A stretch of DNA of 64,000 bases. Source: Pseudophaeobacter arcticus DSM 23566 (GTDB lineage Bacteria; Pseudomonadota; Alphaproteobacteria; Rhodobacterales; Rhodobacteraceae). Below the pieces are notes generated by a model, which was given only the letters and a program-made list of their open reading frames with translations, was not told where the DNA came from and ran no database searches. Below, in pieces: positions 8,785-17,224 of the stretch; the first letter of the stretch is position 1, and each line of letters begins with the position of its first letter. Where the stretch lies: NCBI RefSeq assembly GCF_000473205.1, contig NZ_KI421507.1, positions 1,089,934 through 1,153,933 of the forward strand. The letters are read 5' to 3'. Made by a program: the position numbers and the translations under genes.

Positions 8785-9873
8785 TTATAGGTCGGTGTCT
8801 GGCTGTTGCGGCGCCTTGGAGGCCGCCTTTTGAGCGGCGCGGCCCAGGTTGGCAAAGGTTGTCAAGGTCTGGGCTGTTACTGCATTGATGGGGCGCGACG
8901 GTGGTGTCATCAGCAGCCGGGAAAACAGGGCGCGATAGGGTTCCAGCTGCATCAGTTCGCGAAATTTCTCATGTCGCCAAGCCACTGATTTGCTGCGCAG
9001 CTTTGCCAGTTTGTTATCTTCCAATAGGGTGGAGACGGTGTCGCCACGTGCCGGGGCGTAGCGGTCAATCGAAGCATCTTTGGCGGTGTTGAAGTTGCGC
9101 TCGACCCAGTAATCGGTGCCCAGCATATGGTCCGAATGCACCGCGCGACCGCGATCCGCCTTTAAAATATAGCTTTCCATCGCGCCCAGCGGATAGTGGT
9201 TGAGCTGCGCCAGGTCATAGTTCTTGCGGCCATAGTTGGAAAACAGCCGTCGCGTTTTAAAGGCCTCGCCCAGCTCGTGGCCGGTGCAGTCAAACCAGCG
9301 AAAATTCTCTAGCTGCTCTGGGTCTTTGGCATCACGAGGGCGGTGGACACCGGTTTTGCGATAGGTGCCGTTGTTGCGATAGAGCGTCTTGAACATCGAG
9401 GCCCGCCAGGGCCAGTGGATCACCTCTGGGGCGCAGCGGCGAAAGAGCTCGGTCACTGGGGCGTCTTCGAAACGCAGGATGTCGGAATTGCCAAACAGCC
9501 GCCAGGTCAGGGTGACCGCATCGGCCTTTGGCAGGGCGCTGAGCAGATCCGTCAGGGTGCCGTCACCGGTCTTTATGTTGACAAATTCATCCACGTCCAG
9601 GGCCAGGATCCAGTCGGCCTGTTTTACCAGCGGGTGTTTGTCGGCCAGCTTCATCGCGGTGAACTGAATGCCGCCCTTGCCATAGGGGCCGTCGTTGCGA
9701 ATATGGGTGAGCTGACCCAGGTCCTCAAGCCGGTCCAGAATGGCATCGGTGCCATCCTGACAGTCGTTTGAAAAGACGAGAAAATCGGTGAACCCTACGG
9801 CCCGGTGATGGGCCAGCCACTCCAACAGGAAGGCCCCTTCATTACGGACCGTGAGGATTGCCAAAAAGCGCAT
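8785..9873 (-). CDS. Glycosyltransferase family 2 (Glyco_tranf_2_4 type)
   Basis: Cytoplasmic or membrane-associated glycosyltransferase of 362 residues. The N-terminus MRFLAILTVRNEGAFLLEWL, FLVFSNDCQDGTDAILDRL and the metal-binding ADWILALDVDEFVNI (DxD-like) are characteristic of the GT2_4 group. Its domain is clearly paralogous to those in the genes at 13570-14628 and in the C-terminal half of the 10570-12933 product. The C-terminal tail is basic and Ala/Gln-rich. Only three bases separate its start from the FkbM stop, so it is part of the same operon. Donor and acceptor sugars cannot be told from sequence. Confidence 0.88.
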   Translation of the reverse strand: MRFLAILTVRNEGAFLLEWLAHHRAVGFTDFLVFSNDCQDGTDAILDRLEDLGQLTHIRNDGPYGKGGIQFTAMKLADKHPLVKQADWILALDVDEFVNIKTGDGTLTDLLSALPKADAVTLTWRLFGNSDILRFEDAPVTELFRRCAPEVIHWPWRASMFKTLYRNNGTYRKTGVHRPRDAKDPEQLENFRWFDCTGHELGEAFKTRRLFSNYGRKNYDLAQLNHYPLGAMESYILKADRGRAVHSDHMLGTDYWVERNFNTAKDASIDRYAPARGDTVSTLLEDNKLAKLRSKSVAWRHEKFRELMQLEPYRALFSRLLMTPPSRPINAVTAQTLTTFANLGRAAQKAASKAPQQPDTDL

Positions 9874-9876
9874 GGG

Positions 9877-10566
9877 CTACCAATCAGAGCGAAACACAGC
9901 AACCTTACCATGGGACCAGCGGGGGAAAAACACCAGACCTGCTGCATCCAGGCAGCGAAAGACCTTTTGCATACCCTCTTTGCCGATCCACTGCGGGTGG
10001 GTCTCGATCACCACGGCGCGCAGACCGGTGAGGTCCATTTTGGGCAACAGATCCGCCTCGGCGCCTTCGATGTCGCAGATCAGCACAGTGGGTTGCAGTT
10101 CCTTGATCACCGCGTTGACATCCCGGGTCGGCACCTCGACCTGGGTGCAGTCCTCGGCGTCCTCCATCGGATCCAACGAGGAGGCGAGGAAGTTCTTGCG
10201 GATGTAGAAGGGGGCGGTGCCGTCGCTGTCACCCAGAACCGCATTGGTGACATGGGCGTTGGTCACGTTGTTCTCGGCATGGACCTGCGCAATATAGGGC
10301 ATCAATTGCGGGTTGGCCTCAAAGGAGTGCACCGATTTGGCCGGGGTCTTGGTGGCCACCAGCGTTGACATAAAGCCAATGCCGGCGCCCAGCTCCATCA
10401 CCACATCATCGGCTTTCACCAGCTTTCTGACGGCGGTGGCTTCTTTGGCCTCATAAGCGCCCTCGCGCAGCAGGGCACGGATGCGGGGGGGCAGAATGGT
10501 CCGGTCCAGCGGAAAGCGCATGCCCCGACATTTCAGCATCTTTTGAACTTCGGCAGTCTCAGTCAT
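9877..10566 (-). CDS. FkbM-family SAM-dependent methyltransferase
   Basis: A 229-residue methyltransferase, probably O-methylating a sugar or related acceptor. Motif I is VVMELGAGIGFMSTLVA around residues 56-72, followed by SFEANPQL (motif II acid), NAHVTNAVLGD, and the FkbM-typical VLICDIEGAEADLLPKMDL and VVIETHPQWIG. No signal peptide or membrane segment, so cytoplasmic. It sits three bases after the stop of the sulfotransferase-like/glycosyltransferase fusion gene and three bases before the next glycosyltransferase; such spacing implies cotranscription. FkbM enzymes are common in polysaccharide and glycoconjugate clusters, which agrees with the setting. Confidence 0.88.
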   Translation of the reverse strand: MTETAEVQKMLKCRGMRFPLDRTILPPRIRALLREGAYEAKEATAVRKLVKADDVVMELGAGIGFMSTLVATKTPAKSVHSFEANPQLMPYIAQVHAENNVTNAHVTNAVLGDSDGTAPFYIRKNFLASSLDPMEDAEDCTQVEVPTRDVNAVIKELQPTVLICDIEGAEADLLPKMDLTGLRAVVIETHPQWIGKEGMQKVFRCLDAAGLVFFPRWSHGKVAVFRSDW

Positions 10567-10569
10567 TGC

Positions 10570-12933
10570 TCAGCTCTCCACATCAAGCGCCAGCGCATAG
10601 GCGACGCGTTCGGTTGCGGTCAGTTTAAGGGTTAAGGCCTGTTGGTAAAGCTCTTCGAATTCGTCCATGCCATGCAACTCGTCTGCCTTGGCCCGGTGCC
10701 AGTCCAGCCCCTTTTGGTGCCACGTGCGCAGGGCGTCGTCCTGCATCAGGCGGTCGTATTCGGCCTGCAGGCGCGGCAGGTTGCGCTGGATGGTGACATC
10801 GCGGTGGTCGTTCCAGTCCATGCGGATCCAGTAGTTGATCCCAATCGAGCGATCCACATGCAAAGCGCGGCCCCGCTGGCGTTTCACCAGAAAGCTCTCG
10901 GCTGAGCGCAGGGCATAGTGGTTCAGCTGGATCAGGTCATAGCCGATAGATTTGCGCGAATTGCGCCAGCCATTGTCGGCGGCCTCGCTGGTCATATCCT
11001 TACCCGAGCCATTGACCCATTTCACCCTGTTGCGCAGCTGTTCTTCCAGTTTGTTGGGGCGGTGGCAGCTGATCTTTTGATAGGCGCCAATGTTTTTGAA
11101 CATGGTCTTGAAGCCCCAGACCGTATGGGGCTTGGGGCAGTGTTTGGGGGCGCAGGCATCAAACTGTGCGGTGACAAATTCATCCTTCAGCGCGACCACC
11201 TCGTTGGAGCCAAACAGCCGCCAGGTCATCGCGATATTGCTGGCATCGGGCACCCGGTCAAACAAATCCTGCAGCGTGCCATTGCCACAGCGCACGTTCA
11301 TGAACTCATCCACGTCGATATGGATGATCCAGTCGGCATTGAGGATCACCGGCTCTTTCAGCGATTGGTTGAGCGCATGTTGCTGCGGCGAGTTGCCATT
11401 CCAATCGTCATTGTTGCGATGCTGCAGGATGCCCATTTCCTGCAGCCGGTCCAGCATCTCGCTGGTGCCGTCTTCGCAGCCATTGGTGTAGATCAGGAAG
11501 TTATCCACCCCCATGGCCCGGTGATAAGCGACCCATTCCAGAATATAGGGCGCTTCATTTTTCATGCAGCCAACGATGACATTGCCAGTGCTGCCCGTCG
11601 GCAACTGGCGGGGCTGGATTTCGCTATAGGACGGCTGCGGCAGGTCTTCGCCCTTTTGGCCCAGATTGTTATGCGGCTTGAAGGGCGAGCCCTGAAGCAT
11701 TTCAAAGTTTTCCAGGGCCCGCGGGGTCATCACGGTCATTGCGGAGGCCGTGGGGGGTTCGCCAGTGGGGGCTTTGGCTGTGGTGAGGTCCTGCAGATCG
11801 CTGCCCTTGGTCTGCATTTCTTCCTTTGTGGCCTTGTTGATCCGGCGCATGAAGGTCAGCAGGTATTGCGAGGCGCGAAAGCCGCGCTCTGGTGTTGCTT
11901 CCTGCCAGGCGGGCAGGGCGTCCTGCGCCACATCTGCCCTGCCAAATTTGGCAGCTTCTAGCGCCGGGTGACGCGCGGCCAGGTCCTGATTGGCGGCAGC
12001 AAAGAACCGCGACACCGGCGCCAGCGTGGCGGGATCAATGGGCGCGCCATCAATGGCGATTTCATTCAGGAAACTGCGCCACAATTGGCGCGGCAGGATC
12101 TTGTTGCGCTGGGCCAGAAGGTGCAGCAACAGGGCATTCAGCTGGCGGCTGCGTGCCAGCCAGGCGGCTGAGGGCTGCTGCGGCAGCTTGCCAATCGGGC
12201 TGCGGCCAATCTGGGAGGGGAGGCCAAAGGCGGCGCAGATTTCACTGGGGGCCTCGGGGCCATAGATGGCAGCCTCGTCATAGGGGCGAAAGCTGAAGCA
12301 ACCGACCCCGAACTCTGCCTCCCAATGGGCCTGAAGCGCCGCATAATCGAGCCAGAAGGGCGCGCCTTGGGTCTCTTCAAACTGGCCGGTCTGCGGGTCG
12401 ATCCGGGGACAGGTCGCCAAGCAGGACTGCCACCAGTTTTTGCTTTGGGTCAGCGCCAGTTCCTGGGTCAGCGGGCGGTCGCGCCCCTCCAGGATCTGGG
12501 CGCCGTAGTGCCGGGCAAGAGCGCGTTCCGGGGCGTCGATATGGGCCACAATCTGGATATCGTCAGACAGCGGCGTCAGCAGCGCTTTTAGCCGCCTGAG
12601 CTCGCTGGGGCGATGCAGTTTGCTGCCCAGTTGCGCCGCTGACAGGATCAGGATATCCGGCTGCGCCTGTGCCACCTCGCGCTGCAGTTCTTGGTCCAGT
12701 GTCTGATACAGGCGGCTTTGCTTTTCTGCGGTGATAAAGCCCCGGTTGTAGCGCAGGGGATCGACGTGATCGGGATCAGTGACGGCCATAAACAGGCGGG
12801 TGTGGTTTTTGCTGCCCGGTGCGCGCGGGAACAATACCCCCTTGCTGCGCAGCTGGTCGCGCTTGTCCGCCATGATCTGTTGCAACCGGTCTGCACCGGT
12901 ATGTTCAAGGCCAATATGAAGAGAGATCCGCAT
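10570..12933 (-). CDS. Fusion protein: sulfotransferase-like N-terminal domain plus GT2_4 glycosyltransferase
   Basis: A 787-residue protein. The start is set at ATG 12933, which overlaps the stop of the upstream sulfotransferase gene by four bases (ATGA). Residues 1 to about 330 begin MRISLHIGLEHTGADRLQQ, matching the layout of roseobacter sulfotransferase-like proteins (LHIGxxKTGTT...), but the PAPS-binding KTGTT is replaced by HTGAD, so PAPS binding may be lost. After a Gln/Pro-rich linker (about 380-460), the C-terminal domain is a full GT2_4 enzyme: VIVGCMKNEAPYILEWVAYHRAMG, FLIYTNGCEDGTSEML, and ADWIIHIDVDEFMNV with the DxD-type site. It is paralogous to the two neighbouring stand-alone glycosyltransferases. 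The domain reading of the N-terminus is by pattern only. Confidence 0.82.
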   Translation of the reverse strand: MRISLHIGLEHTGADRLQQIMADKRDQLRSKGVLFPRAPGSKNHTRLFMAVTDPDHVDPLRYNRGFITAEKQSRLYQTLDQELQREVAQAQPDILILSAAQLGSKLHRPSELRRLKALLTPLSDDIQIVAHIDAPERALARHYGAQILEGRDRPLTQELALTQSKNWWQSCLATCPRIDPQTGQFEETQGAPFWLDYAALQAHWEAEFGVGCFSFRPYDEAAIYGPEAPSEICAAFGLPSQIGRSPIGKLPQQPSAAWLARSRQLNALLLHLLAQRNKILPRQLWRSFLNEIAIDGAPIDPATLAPVSRFFAAANQDLAARHPALEAAKFGRADVAQDALPAWQEATPERGFRASQYLLTFMRRINKATKEEMQTKGSDLQDLTTAKAPTGEPPTASAMTVMTPRALENFEMLQGSPFKPHNNLGQKGEDLPQPSYSEIQPRQLPTGSTGNVIVGCMKNEAPYILEWVAYHRAMGVDNFLIYTNGCEDGTSEMLDRLQEMGILQHRNNDDWNGNSPQQHALNQSLKEPVILNADWIIHIDVDEFMNVRCGNGTLQDLFDRVPDASNIAMTWRLFGSNEVVALKDEFVTAQFDACAPKHCPKPHTVWGFKTMFKNIGAYQKISCHRPNKLEEQLRNRVKWVNGSGKDMTSEAADNGWRNSRKSIGYDLIQLNHYALRSAESFLVKRQRGRALHVDRSIGINYWIRMDWNDHRDVTIQRNLPRLQAEYDRLMQDDALRTWHQKGLDWHRAKADELHGMDEFEELYQQALTLKLTATERVAYALALDVES

Positions 12934-13559
12934 CAGTCGTTCTGAGCCTTCCGATTGACATTGGCCTTGCCCCACCAGGGCAAATCCCGCCCCAGATGGG
13001 CGCTGATTTTCTGCTGTGCGTCTGGGGCCGCCACATTGATCTCCAGATAGCGGGGATCGTCGCGGAACCAGTGTTTCAACGCCTCGTAGTGGCCATCAAT
13101 CCACAGCATCTGCTGATCCGCCGTCTTGCCATAGCCGATGGGCAATCCGGGAACCGTGCTGGAGGGCAGCCGGGTGGTGCCCAGATTGTTCCAGGCCATG
13201 ATTGATTTTGAGTGGCTTTCGGCGTCACGCCGGGTGGCGATAAAGCGCAGCTCTGGATAGAGATCCTGCAGGGTCTTGATCAGGGCAAAATCAAACTGCG
13301 GCCAGACCGAAAACTTGCCGTGAATAAAACTGATCTCCGAGACCGCATCATAGTCTTTCATATAGGCCATGGGATCGCCGGTCTCATAGAGCCCCTTGTA
13401 GAGCAGCGAGCCGACAAAGACGCGGCGCTTGCCGGGGCGATCCTCTTCGCGCTCCTTCAGGCGATGGTCGGCCACGGTATAGCCGGCCTGGCTGAGCGCC
13501 TTGTTCAGGGTGGTGGTGCCCGATTTTGGCAGGCCAAGGTTGATGACTTTCAGCTCCAT
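12933..13559 (-). CDS. Sulfotransferase family protein
   Basis: A 208-residue enzyme expected to move sulfate from PAPS to an acceptor. The 5'-phosphosulfate loop is intact: VINLGLPKSGTTTLNKAL at residues 5-22. Further support is the 3'-phosphate-binding region LRFIATRRDAESHSKSIMAW. The start ATG at 13559 places this loop at the usual distance from the N-terminus; the open frame extends 16 codons further upstream into the 3' end of the preceding glycosyltransferase gene, which argues against the longer form. It starts ten bases after that gene's stop, and its stop overlaps the fusion gene's start. With three glycosyltransferases around it, a sulfated glycan is a reasonable product, but this is inference. 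Confidence 0.85.
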   Translation of the reverse strand: MELKVINLGLPKSGTTTLNKALSQAGYTVADHRLKEREEDRPGKRRVFVGSLLYKGLYETGDPMAYMKDYDAVSEISFIHGKFSVWPQFDFALIKTLQDLYPELRFIATRRDAESHSKSIMAWNNLGTTRLPSSTVPGLPIGYGKTADQQMLWIDGHYEALKHWFRDDPRYLEINVAAPDAQQKISAHLGRDLPWWGKANVNRKAQND

Positions 13560-13569
13560 AGGCGGCGGC

Positions 13570-14628
13570 TCACTCTGTTGCGCCGGGGGCGAGCCCCAGA
13601 TCTTCAAGACCCAGATCTTTCAGCAAGGCCTCTTCCTGTGGTGGCAGGGTCGATGTCGCCAAAAGCTGTGCGCGCATGTCCTGATAGCTGGGCTGCGCCA
13701 ACAGCGCGTCGCGCTTGTCCAGATGGCGGGCCACGCAGGTGGCGTGCAGCGCGGCGATCTCGGGGTCGGATTTCAGCGCCTCCAGGGCCGCAGTCAGTTC
13801 GGGCAGGTAGCGCTGGATCGACAGATCCTCAAAGGCGGGATCATTGCGTTCCCGCCAATAGCTGTCATCAAAGGCCCGGTTCTCGCGGTTGACATCGCCC
13901 CGGTCGTTCTTGACCAGATAGCTGTCCAGCGAGCGCAGGGCGTAGTGGTTCAGCGTGGCCAGATCACGGCTGCCCCTGGCCGGGAATTTGCGGATGCGGC
14001 GGGGGGTATCGGCCACCAGGAACTTATGCGGCACATCGCGTCCGGCGCCATCGCTCCAGCGGGGATATCTGCGCGGCGGCAGGTTCTTTTTGAAAAACGG
14101 GCGATGGGCGCCGTAATATTTCAACGGGAAGTCCTGGCGCACCAGGGTTTTTACCTCGATTGCGGTCTCGGAACACCAGATGTCGGGATTGTGCGAGCGG
14201 GTGAACTGGCCGATGACCGGCGCGTCGACAAAGCCCTCAATACCGTCATTGGCAAAAAACTGAAAGGTGATCGAGATCGCCATGGGATCGTTGCAGGCCT
14301 CAATCAGGGCCGGAATGCTATGGTCGCCAACATGGATGTTGAGAAACTCGTCCACATCCGCCACCCAGATCCAGTCGGCCTCTTGTACCAGCGGCTGATG
14401 GGCGGCATCTTTCAGCGCCTCCATCTGATAGTTGCGCCCCTGCGCCGGATTGGGCAGATGGGTCAGCAGGCCGCGTGCCGCCAAAGCCTCCAGCAGCTCG
14501 GCTGTGCCGTCGGTGCAGTCGTTTGAATAGAATAGGAAATCCGTAACGCCAATCAGGCGGTTAAAGGCGATCCATTCCAGCAGGAAGGGGCCCTCGTTTT
14601 TGACGCAGGTAACTGCGGTGATGCGCAT
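13570..14628 (-). CDS. Glycosyltransferase family 2 (Glyco_tranf_2_4 type)
   Basis: First gene of the six-gene minus-strand cluster, 352 residues. It starts MRITAVTCVKNEGPFLLEWIAFNR, continues FLFYSNDCTDGTAELLEAL and has the acidic metal site ADWIWVADVDEFLNIHVG around residues 80-97. The C-terminal part holds the ATLNHYALRSLDSYLVKNDRGD block shared with its two paralogues in the cluster. No transmembrane segment is evident. The start ATG at 14628 matches the conserved N-terminus. A promoter for the whole cluster probably lies in the 410-base gap upstream, which it shares divergently with the moxR gene. Confidence 0.88.
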   Translation of the reverse strand: MRITAVTCVKNEGPFLLEWIAFNRLIGVTDFLFYSNDCTDGTAELLEALAARGLLTHLPNPAQGRNYQMEALKDAAHQPLVQEADWIWVADVDEFLNIHVGDHSIPALIEACNDPMAISITFQFFANDGIEGFVDAPVIGQFTRSHNPDIWCSETAIEVKTLVRQDFPLKYYGAHRPFFKKNLPPRRYPRWSDGAGRDVPHKFLVADTPRRIRKFPARGSRDLATLNHYALRSLDSYLVKNDRGDVNRENRAFDDSYWRERNDPAFEDLSIQRYLPELTAALEALKSDPEIAALHATCVARHLDKRDALLAQPSYQDMRAQLLATSTLPPQEEALLKDLGLEDLGLAPGATE

Positions 14629-14939
14629 ATCGCATCCCCTCTCATGTGCTCGAGCTCTGGCGAAATAGGCCAGATGCGCCGGATTGTAGGTCTAAAAAAT
14701 GTCTGCCTCTGTTGTGCCGCTTTGCCGGGCACTTGCTGTTGCTGGCGGCAGTTTTGCATTGCCGCGCTCTGGGGTCAATCATTGTGCGCGGGCATTGCGC
14801 AGCAGGGGCCAGAGTGTTGCCTCTGAGACGTAGTTCAGGGGGGCAGGGTGGCGCGCAAACGTGGCGGCAGGATCAGATCTTTGGGCGTGACAAATGCGAA
14901 GAATGGACGGCGCCGACTTGACCCAAACCCTGCCACATG

Positions 14940-15002
14940 GCCTGTTGCTGTCAAAGAGGGGCCTGTTGCTGCCAAAGCGCGGCCTGTTGCATTCATAGGC
15001 GC
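14940..15002 (+). repeat. 21-bp tandem repeat upstream of moxR
   Basis: Units 14940-14960, 14961-14981 and partial 14982-15002; the first two differ at a few positions. Immediately abuts the palindrome at 14999-15018. Confidence 0.75.
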
Positions 15003-15018
15003 ACCGGATCCGGTGCGC
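14999..15018. promoter_or_regulatory. Perfect 20-bp palindrome before moxR
   Basis: GCGCACCGGA followed by its exact reverse complement. Located 20 bases upstream of the moxR start and 9 bases before the AAAGG ribosome binding site. Could be a dimeric repressor site or an RNA hairpin in the leader; no known operator was recognised. Confidence 0.4.
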
Positions 15019-15038
15019 GGCGTTTTGAAAGGTCAGGC

Positions 15039-15947
15039 ATGATACAGGCAAAGTCGATTGATCACGTCCAGCAGATGTTGACAGAACAGGGCTATGTCTG
15101 TGGCCGCCCGCTGGCGACAATTGTGTTCTTGTCGCTGAAGCTGGGCCGTCCCCTGTTTCTGGAGGGCGAGGCCGGCGTGGGGAAGACCGAAATCGCCAAG
15201 GCGCTGGCCGCGGCCTTTGGGCGGCGGCTGATCCGGCTGCAATGCTACGAAGGGCTGGATGCGTCTTCGGCGGTCTATGAATGGAACTTTGCCGCCCAGA
15301 TGGTGGCCATCCGCACCGCCGAGGCCGCAGGGGGGGCAGACCGTGCCACCCTGCAGACCGAGCTGTTTTCCGATGAATTCCTGGTGGAGCGGCCGCTGCT
15401 AGAGGCCATGCGCCCGGATGAAAACGGCCCACCGGTTCTGTTGATTGATGAGCTGGACCGCACCGATGAACCCTTTGAGGCCTTCCTGCTTGAGGCGCTG
15501 TCCGATTTCCAGGTCACCATTCCCGAGCTTGGCACCATCAAGGCGCCAGAGCCGCCTATCGTGGTGCTCACCTCCAATCGGACCCGTGAAGTGCATGATG
15601 CGCTCAAGCGGCGGTGCCTGTATCATTGGGTGGACTATCCGGATTTTGACCGCGAGGTGGAGATCCTCAAGGCCCGTGCGCCCGAAGCCTCGGATCAGCT
15701 GAGCCGCGAGGTGGTGGCCTTTGTGCAGGCCTTGCGCACCGAGGATCTGTTCAAAAAACCCGGGGTGGCAGAAACCATCGACTGGGCCAACTGCCTGTTG
15801 GCGCTGGATGTGATTGATCTCTCGCCCGAGGTGATCGCCGATACCCTGGGGGCGATCCTGAAATATCAGGATGATATCTCGCAACTGCAGGGGTCGGAAG
15901 CAAAGCGCATTCTGGATCAGGCCCGCGCCAGCCTGGATGAGGTCTGA
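15039..15947 (+). CDS. MoxR-family AAA+ ATPase (CoxD-like)
   Basis: A 302-residue AAA+ ATPase. Walker A is FLEGEAGVGKTEIAKAL around residues 36-52, Walker B is VLLIDELDR, and the sensor region VVLTSNRTREVHDALKRRC ends with an arginine finger candidate. The start at ATG 15039 is preceded by AAAGG; the longer open frame upstream translates a DNA repeat. Its stop is directly followed by the start of a CoxE-type VWA protein; MoxR and VWA partners act as chaperone pairs that mature metal enzymes. In CO-dehydrogenase systems CoxD is the corresponding ATPase needed for the active-site cluster. Here the target is probably the CoxSLM-type enzyme encoded 6 kb downstream, although the genes are not contiguous with it. 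Confidence 0.9.
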   Translation: MIQAKSIDHVQQMLTEQGYVCGRPLATIVFLSLKLGRPLFLEGEAGVGKTEIAKALAAAFGRRLIRLQCYEGLDASSAVYEWNFAAQMVAIRTAEAAGGADRATLQTELFSDEFLVERPLLEAMRPDENGPPVLLIDELDRTDEPFEAFLLEALSDFQVTIPELGTIKAPEPPIVVLTSNRTREVHDALKRRCLYHWVDYPDFDREVEILKARAPEASDQLSREVVAFVQALRTEDLFKKPGVAETIDWANCLLALDVIDLSPEVIADTLGAILKYQDDISQLQGSEAKRILDQARASLDEV

Positions 15948-17213
15948 ATGGTCGAGCTGCCAGAGCTGAGCCTGCCCGAAGATCCCAAACTGGCGCAGAA
16001 CATCACCCATTTTGCCCGCGCCCTGCGCAAGGCGGGGCTGCCAATCGGGCCGGGCCGGGTGGTTGATGCGGTTGAGGCGGTTGCGGCTGCGGGCTTCACC
16101 TCGCGGCAGGATTTCTTTTGGACGCTGCATGCCTGCTTTGTCTCCAAGCCCGAGCACCGCGTGGTTTTTGCCCAGGTCTTTCGGCTTTATTGGCGCGACC
16201 CCCGGTTTCTGGAACGGATGATGGCGGCGCTTTTGCCGGCCATCAAGGGCGTGCAGGAAGACCATGCGGCCAAGCCGGGCGAAAAGCGCGCCGCCGAGGC
16301 CCTGCTGGAGGGGGCAAACCAGCAGGTAGACCACCCCGAAAGCGCCGAGGATGAGGGCACCGAGATCGAGGTCGATGCCACTTTGACCATTTCGTCGGAT
16401 GAGCGGTTGCGGTCTTTGGATTTTGAACAGATGAGCACCGACGAGGTGGCCCGCGCCAAAAAGGTTTTGGCGCAGATCAAACTGCCGGTGCAGCCGATGC
16501 TGTCGCGCCGCCTGATGGCGGCGAAACAGGGGGATCGGCCGGACTGGCGTCGCACCTTTCGCGAGGCCGCGCGCCGGGGGGGCGATATCCAGTCCATTGC
16601 CCGCGCCAAGCGGCGTCATCGCTGGCCCAATCTGGTGGTGATCTGCGATATCTCTGGTTCGATGAGCCACTACAGCCGCATTGTGCTGCATTTCCTGCAC
16701 GCGGTGGCCAATGCCAAAGGCGCCGGCTGGGCCCGTGTGCATGGCTTCACCTTTGGCACCCGGCTGACCAATATCACCCGCCATATGGCGACGCGCGACG
16801 TAGATGCCGCCCTGGCGGCCGCCGGGGCCGAGGCGCAGGACTGGGAGGGCGGCACCCGGATTGGCGCCTGTCTGCATGCGTTCAACCGCGACTGGTCGCG
16901 CCGGGTCATGGGGCAGGGGGCGGTTGTCCTGCTGATTACCGATGGGCTGGACCGGGATGATCCTGGTGCGCTGGCGCATGAGATGCAGCGGTTGCATCTG
17001 TCGGCGCGCCGCCTGATCTGGCTCAACCCCTTGCTGCGCTGGGATGGCTTTGCCGCCAAGGCGCAGGGCATTCGCGCCATGCTGCCCCATGTGGACAGCT
17101 TTCGTGCAGGCCATTCCATTGCCTCGCTTGAGGATCTGGCCGAGGTTATCTCCCGCCCGGAGGATAGCGGCGAAAAGCTCCGTTTGTTGTCACAGATGCG
17201 ACAACGGGATTAG
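15948..17213 (+). CDS. VWA-domain protein, CoxE-like
   Basis: A 421-residue protein of the CoxE group (VWA_CoxE). The N-terminal half is a conserved helical region followed by an acidic stretch (about residues 120-145). The C-terminal VWA domain begins NLVVICDISGSMSHYSR, with the MIDAS motif DxSGS, then FTFGTRLTNITRH, WEGGTRIGACLHAFN and LLITDGLDRDDPG. The start codon ATG directly follows the moxR TGA with no spacer, so the pair is surely translated together. No signal peptide, hence cytoplasmic. Known CoxE proteins work with the CoxD ATPase in maturing molybdenum CO dehydrogenase; the same job is inferred here. Confidence 0.9.
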   Translation: MVELPELSLPEDPKLAQNITHFARALRKAGLPIGPGRVVDAVEAVAAAGFTSRQDFFWTLHACFVSKPEHRVVFAQVFRLYWRDPRFLERMMAALLPAIKGVQEDHAAKPGEKRAAEALLEGANQQVDHPESAEDEGTEIEVDATLTISSDERLRSLDFEQMSTDEVARAKKVLAQIKLPVQPMLSRRLMAAKQGDRPDWRRTFREAARRGGDIQSIARAKRRHRWPNLVVICDISGSMSHYSRIVLHFLHAVANAKGAGWARVHGFTFGTRLTNITRHMATRDVDAALAAAGAEAQDWEGGTRIGACLHAFNRDWSRRVMGQGAVVLLITDGLDRDDPGALAHEMQRLHLSARRLIWLNPLLRWDGFAAKAQGIRAMLPHVDSFRAGHSIASLEDLAEVISRPEDSGEKLRLLSQMRQRD

Positions 17214-17224
17214 GGGAGCTGCCC

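Larger units (their letters stand above)
14629..15038. other. Divergent intergenic region between the glycan cluster and moxR
   Basis: Non-coding stretch expected to hold promoters for both directions. It contains a 21-bp tandem repeat at 14940-15002 (two good copies and one partial, each starting GCCTGTTGC) and, just after it, a perfect 20-bp palindrome at 14999-15018. Open frames crossing it are Cys/Arg-rich translations of the repeat and were rejected. Confidence 0.6.

Noticed and set aside
8607..8855. 83-residue N-terminal extension of the protein at 7650-8606
   Set aside because: Arg/Ser/Pro-rich translation without ribosome binding site; ATG 8606 has AAGGGA at good spacing.
14940..15002. 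Tandem repeats considered as a CRISPR array
   Set aside because: Units are directly adjacent with no spacers, and no cas gene is in the window.
15399..17114. Minus-strand frame of about 570 codons opposite moxR/coxE
   Set aside because: No family features; the plus-strand genes have Walker and MIDAS motifs and adjoining stop/start codons.
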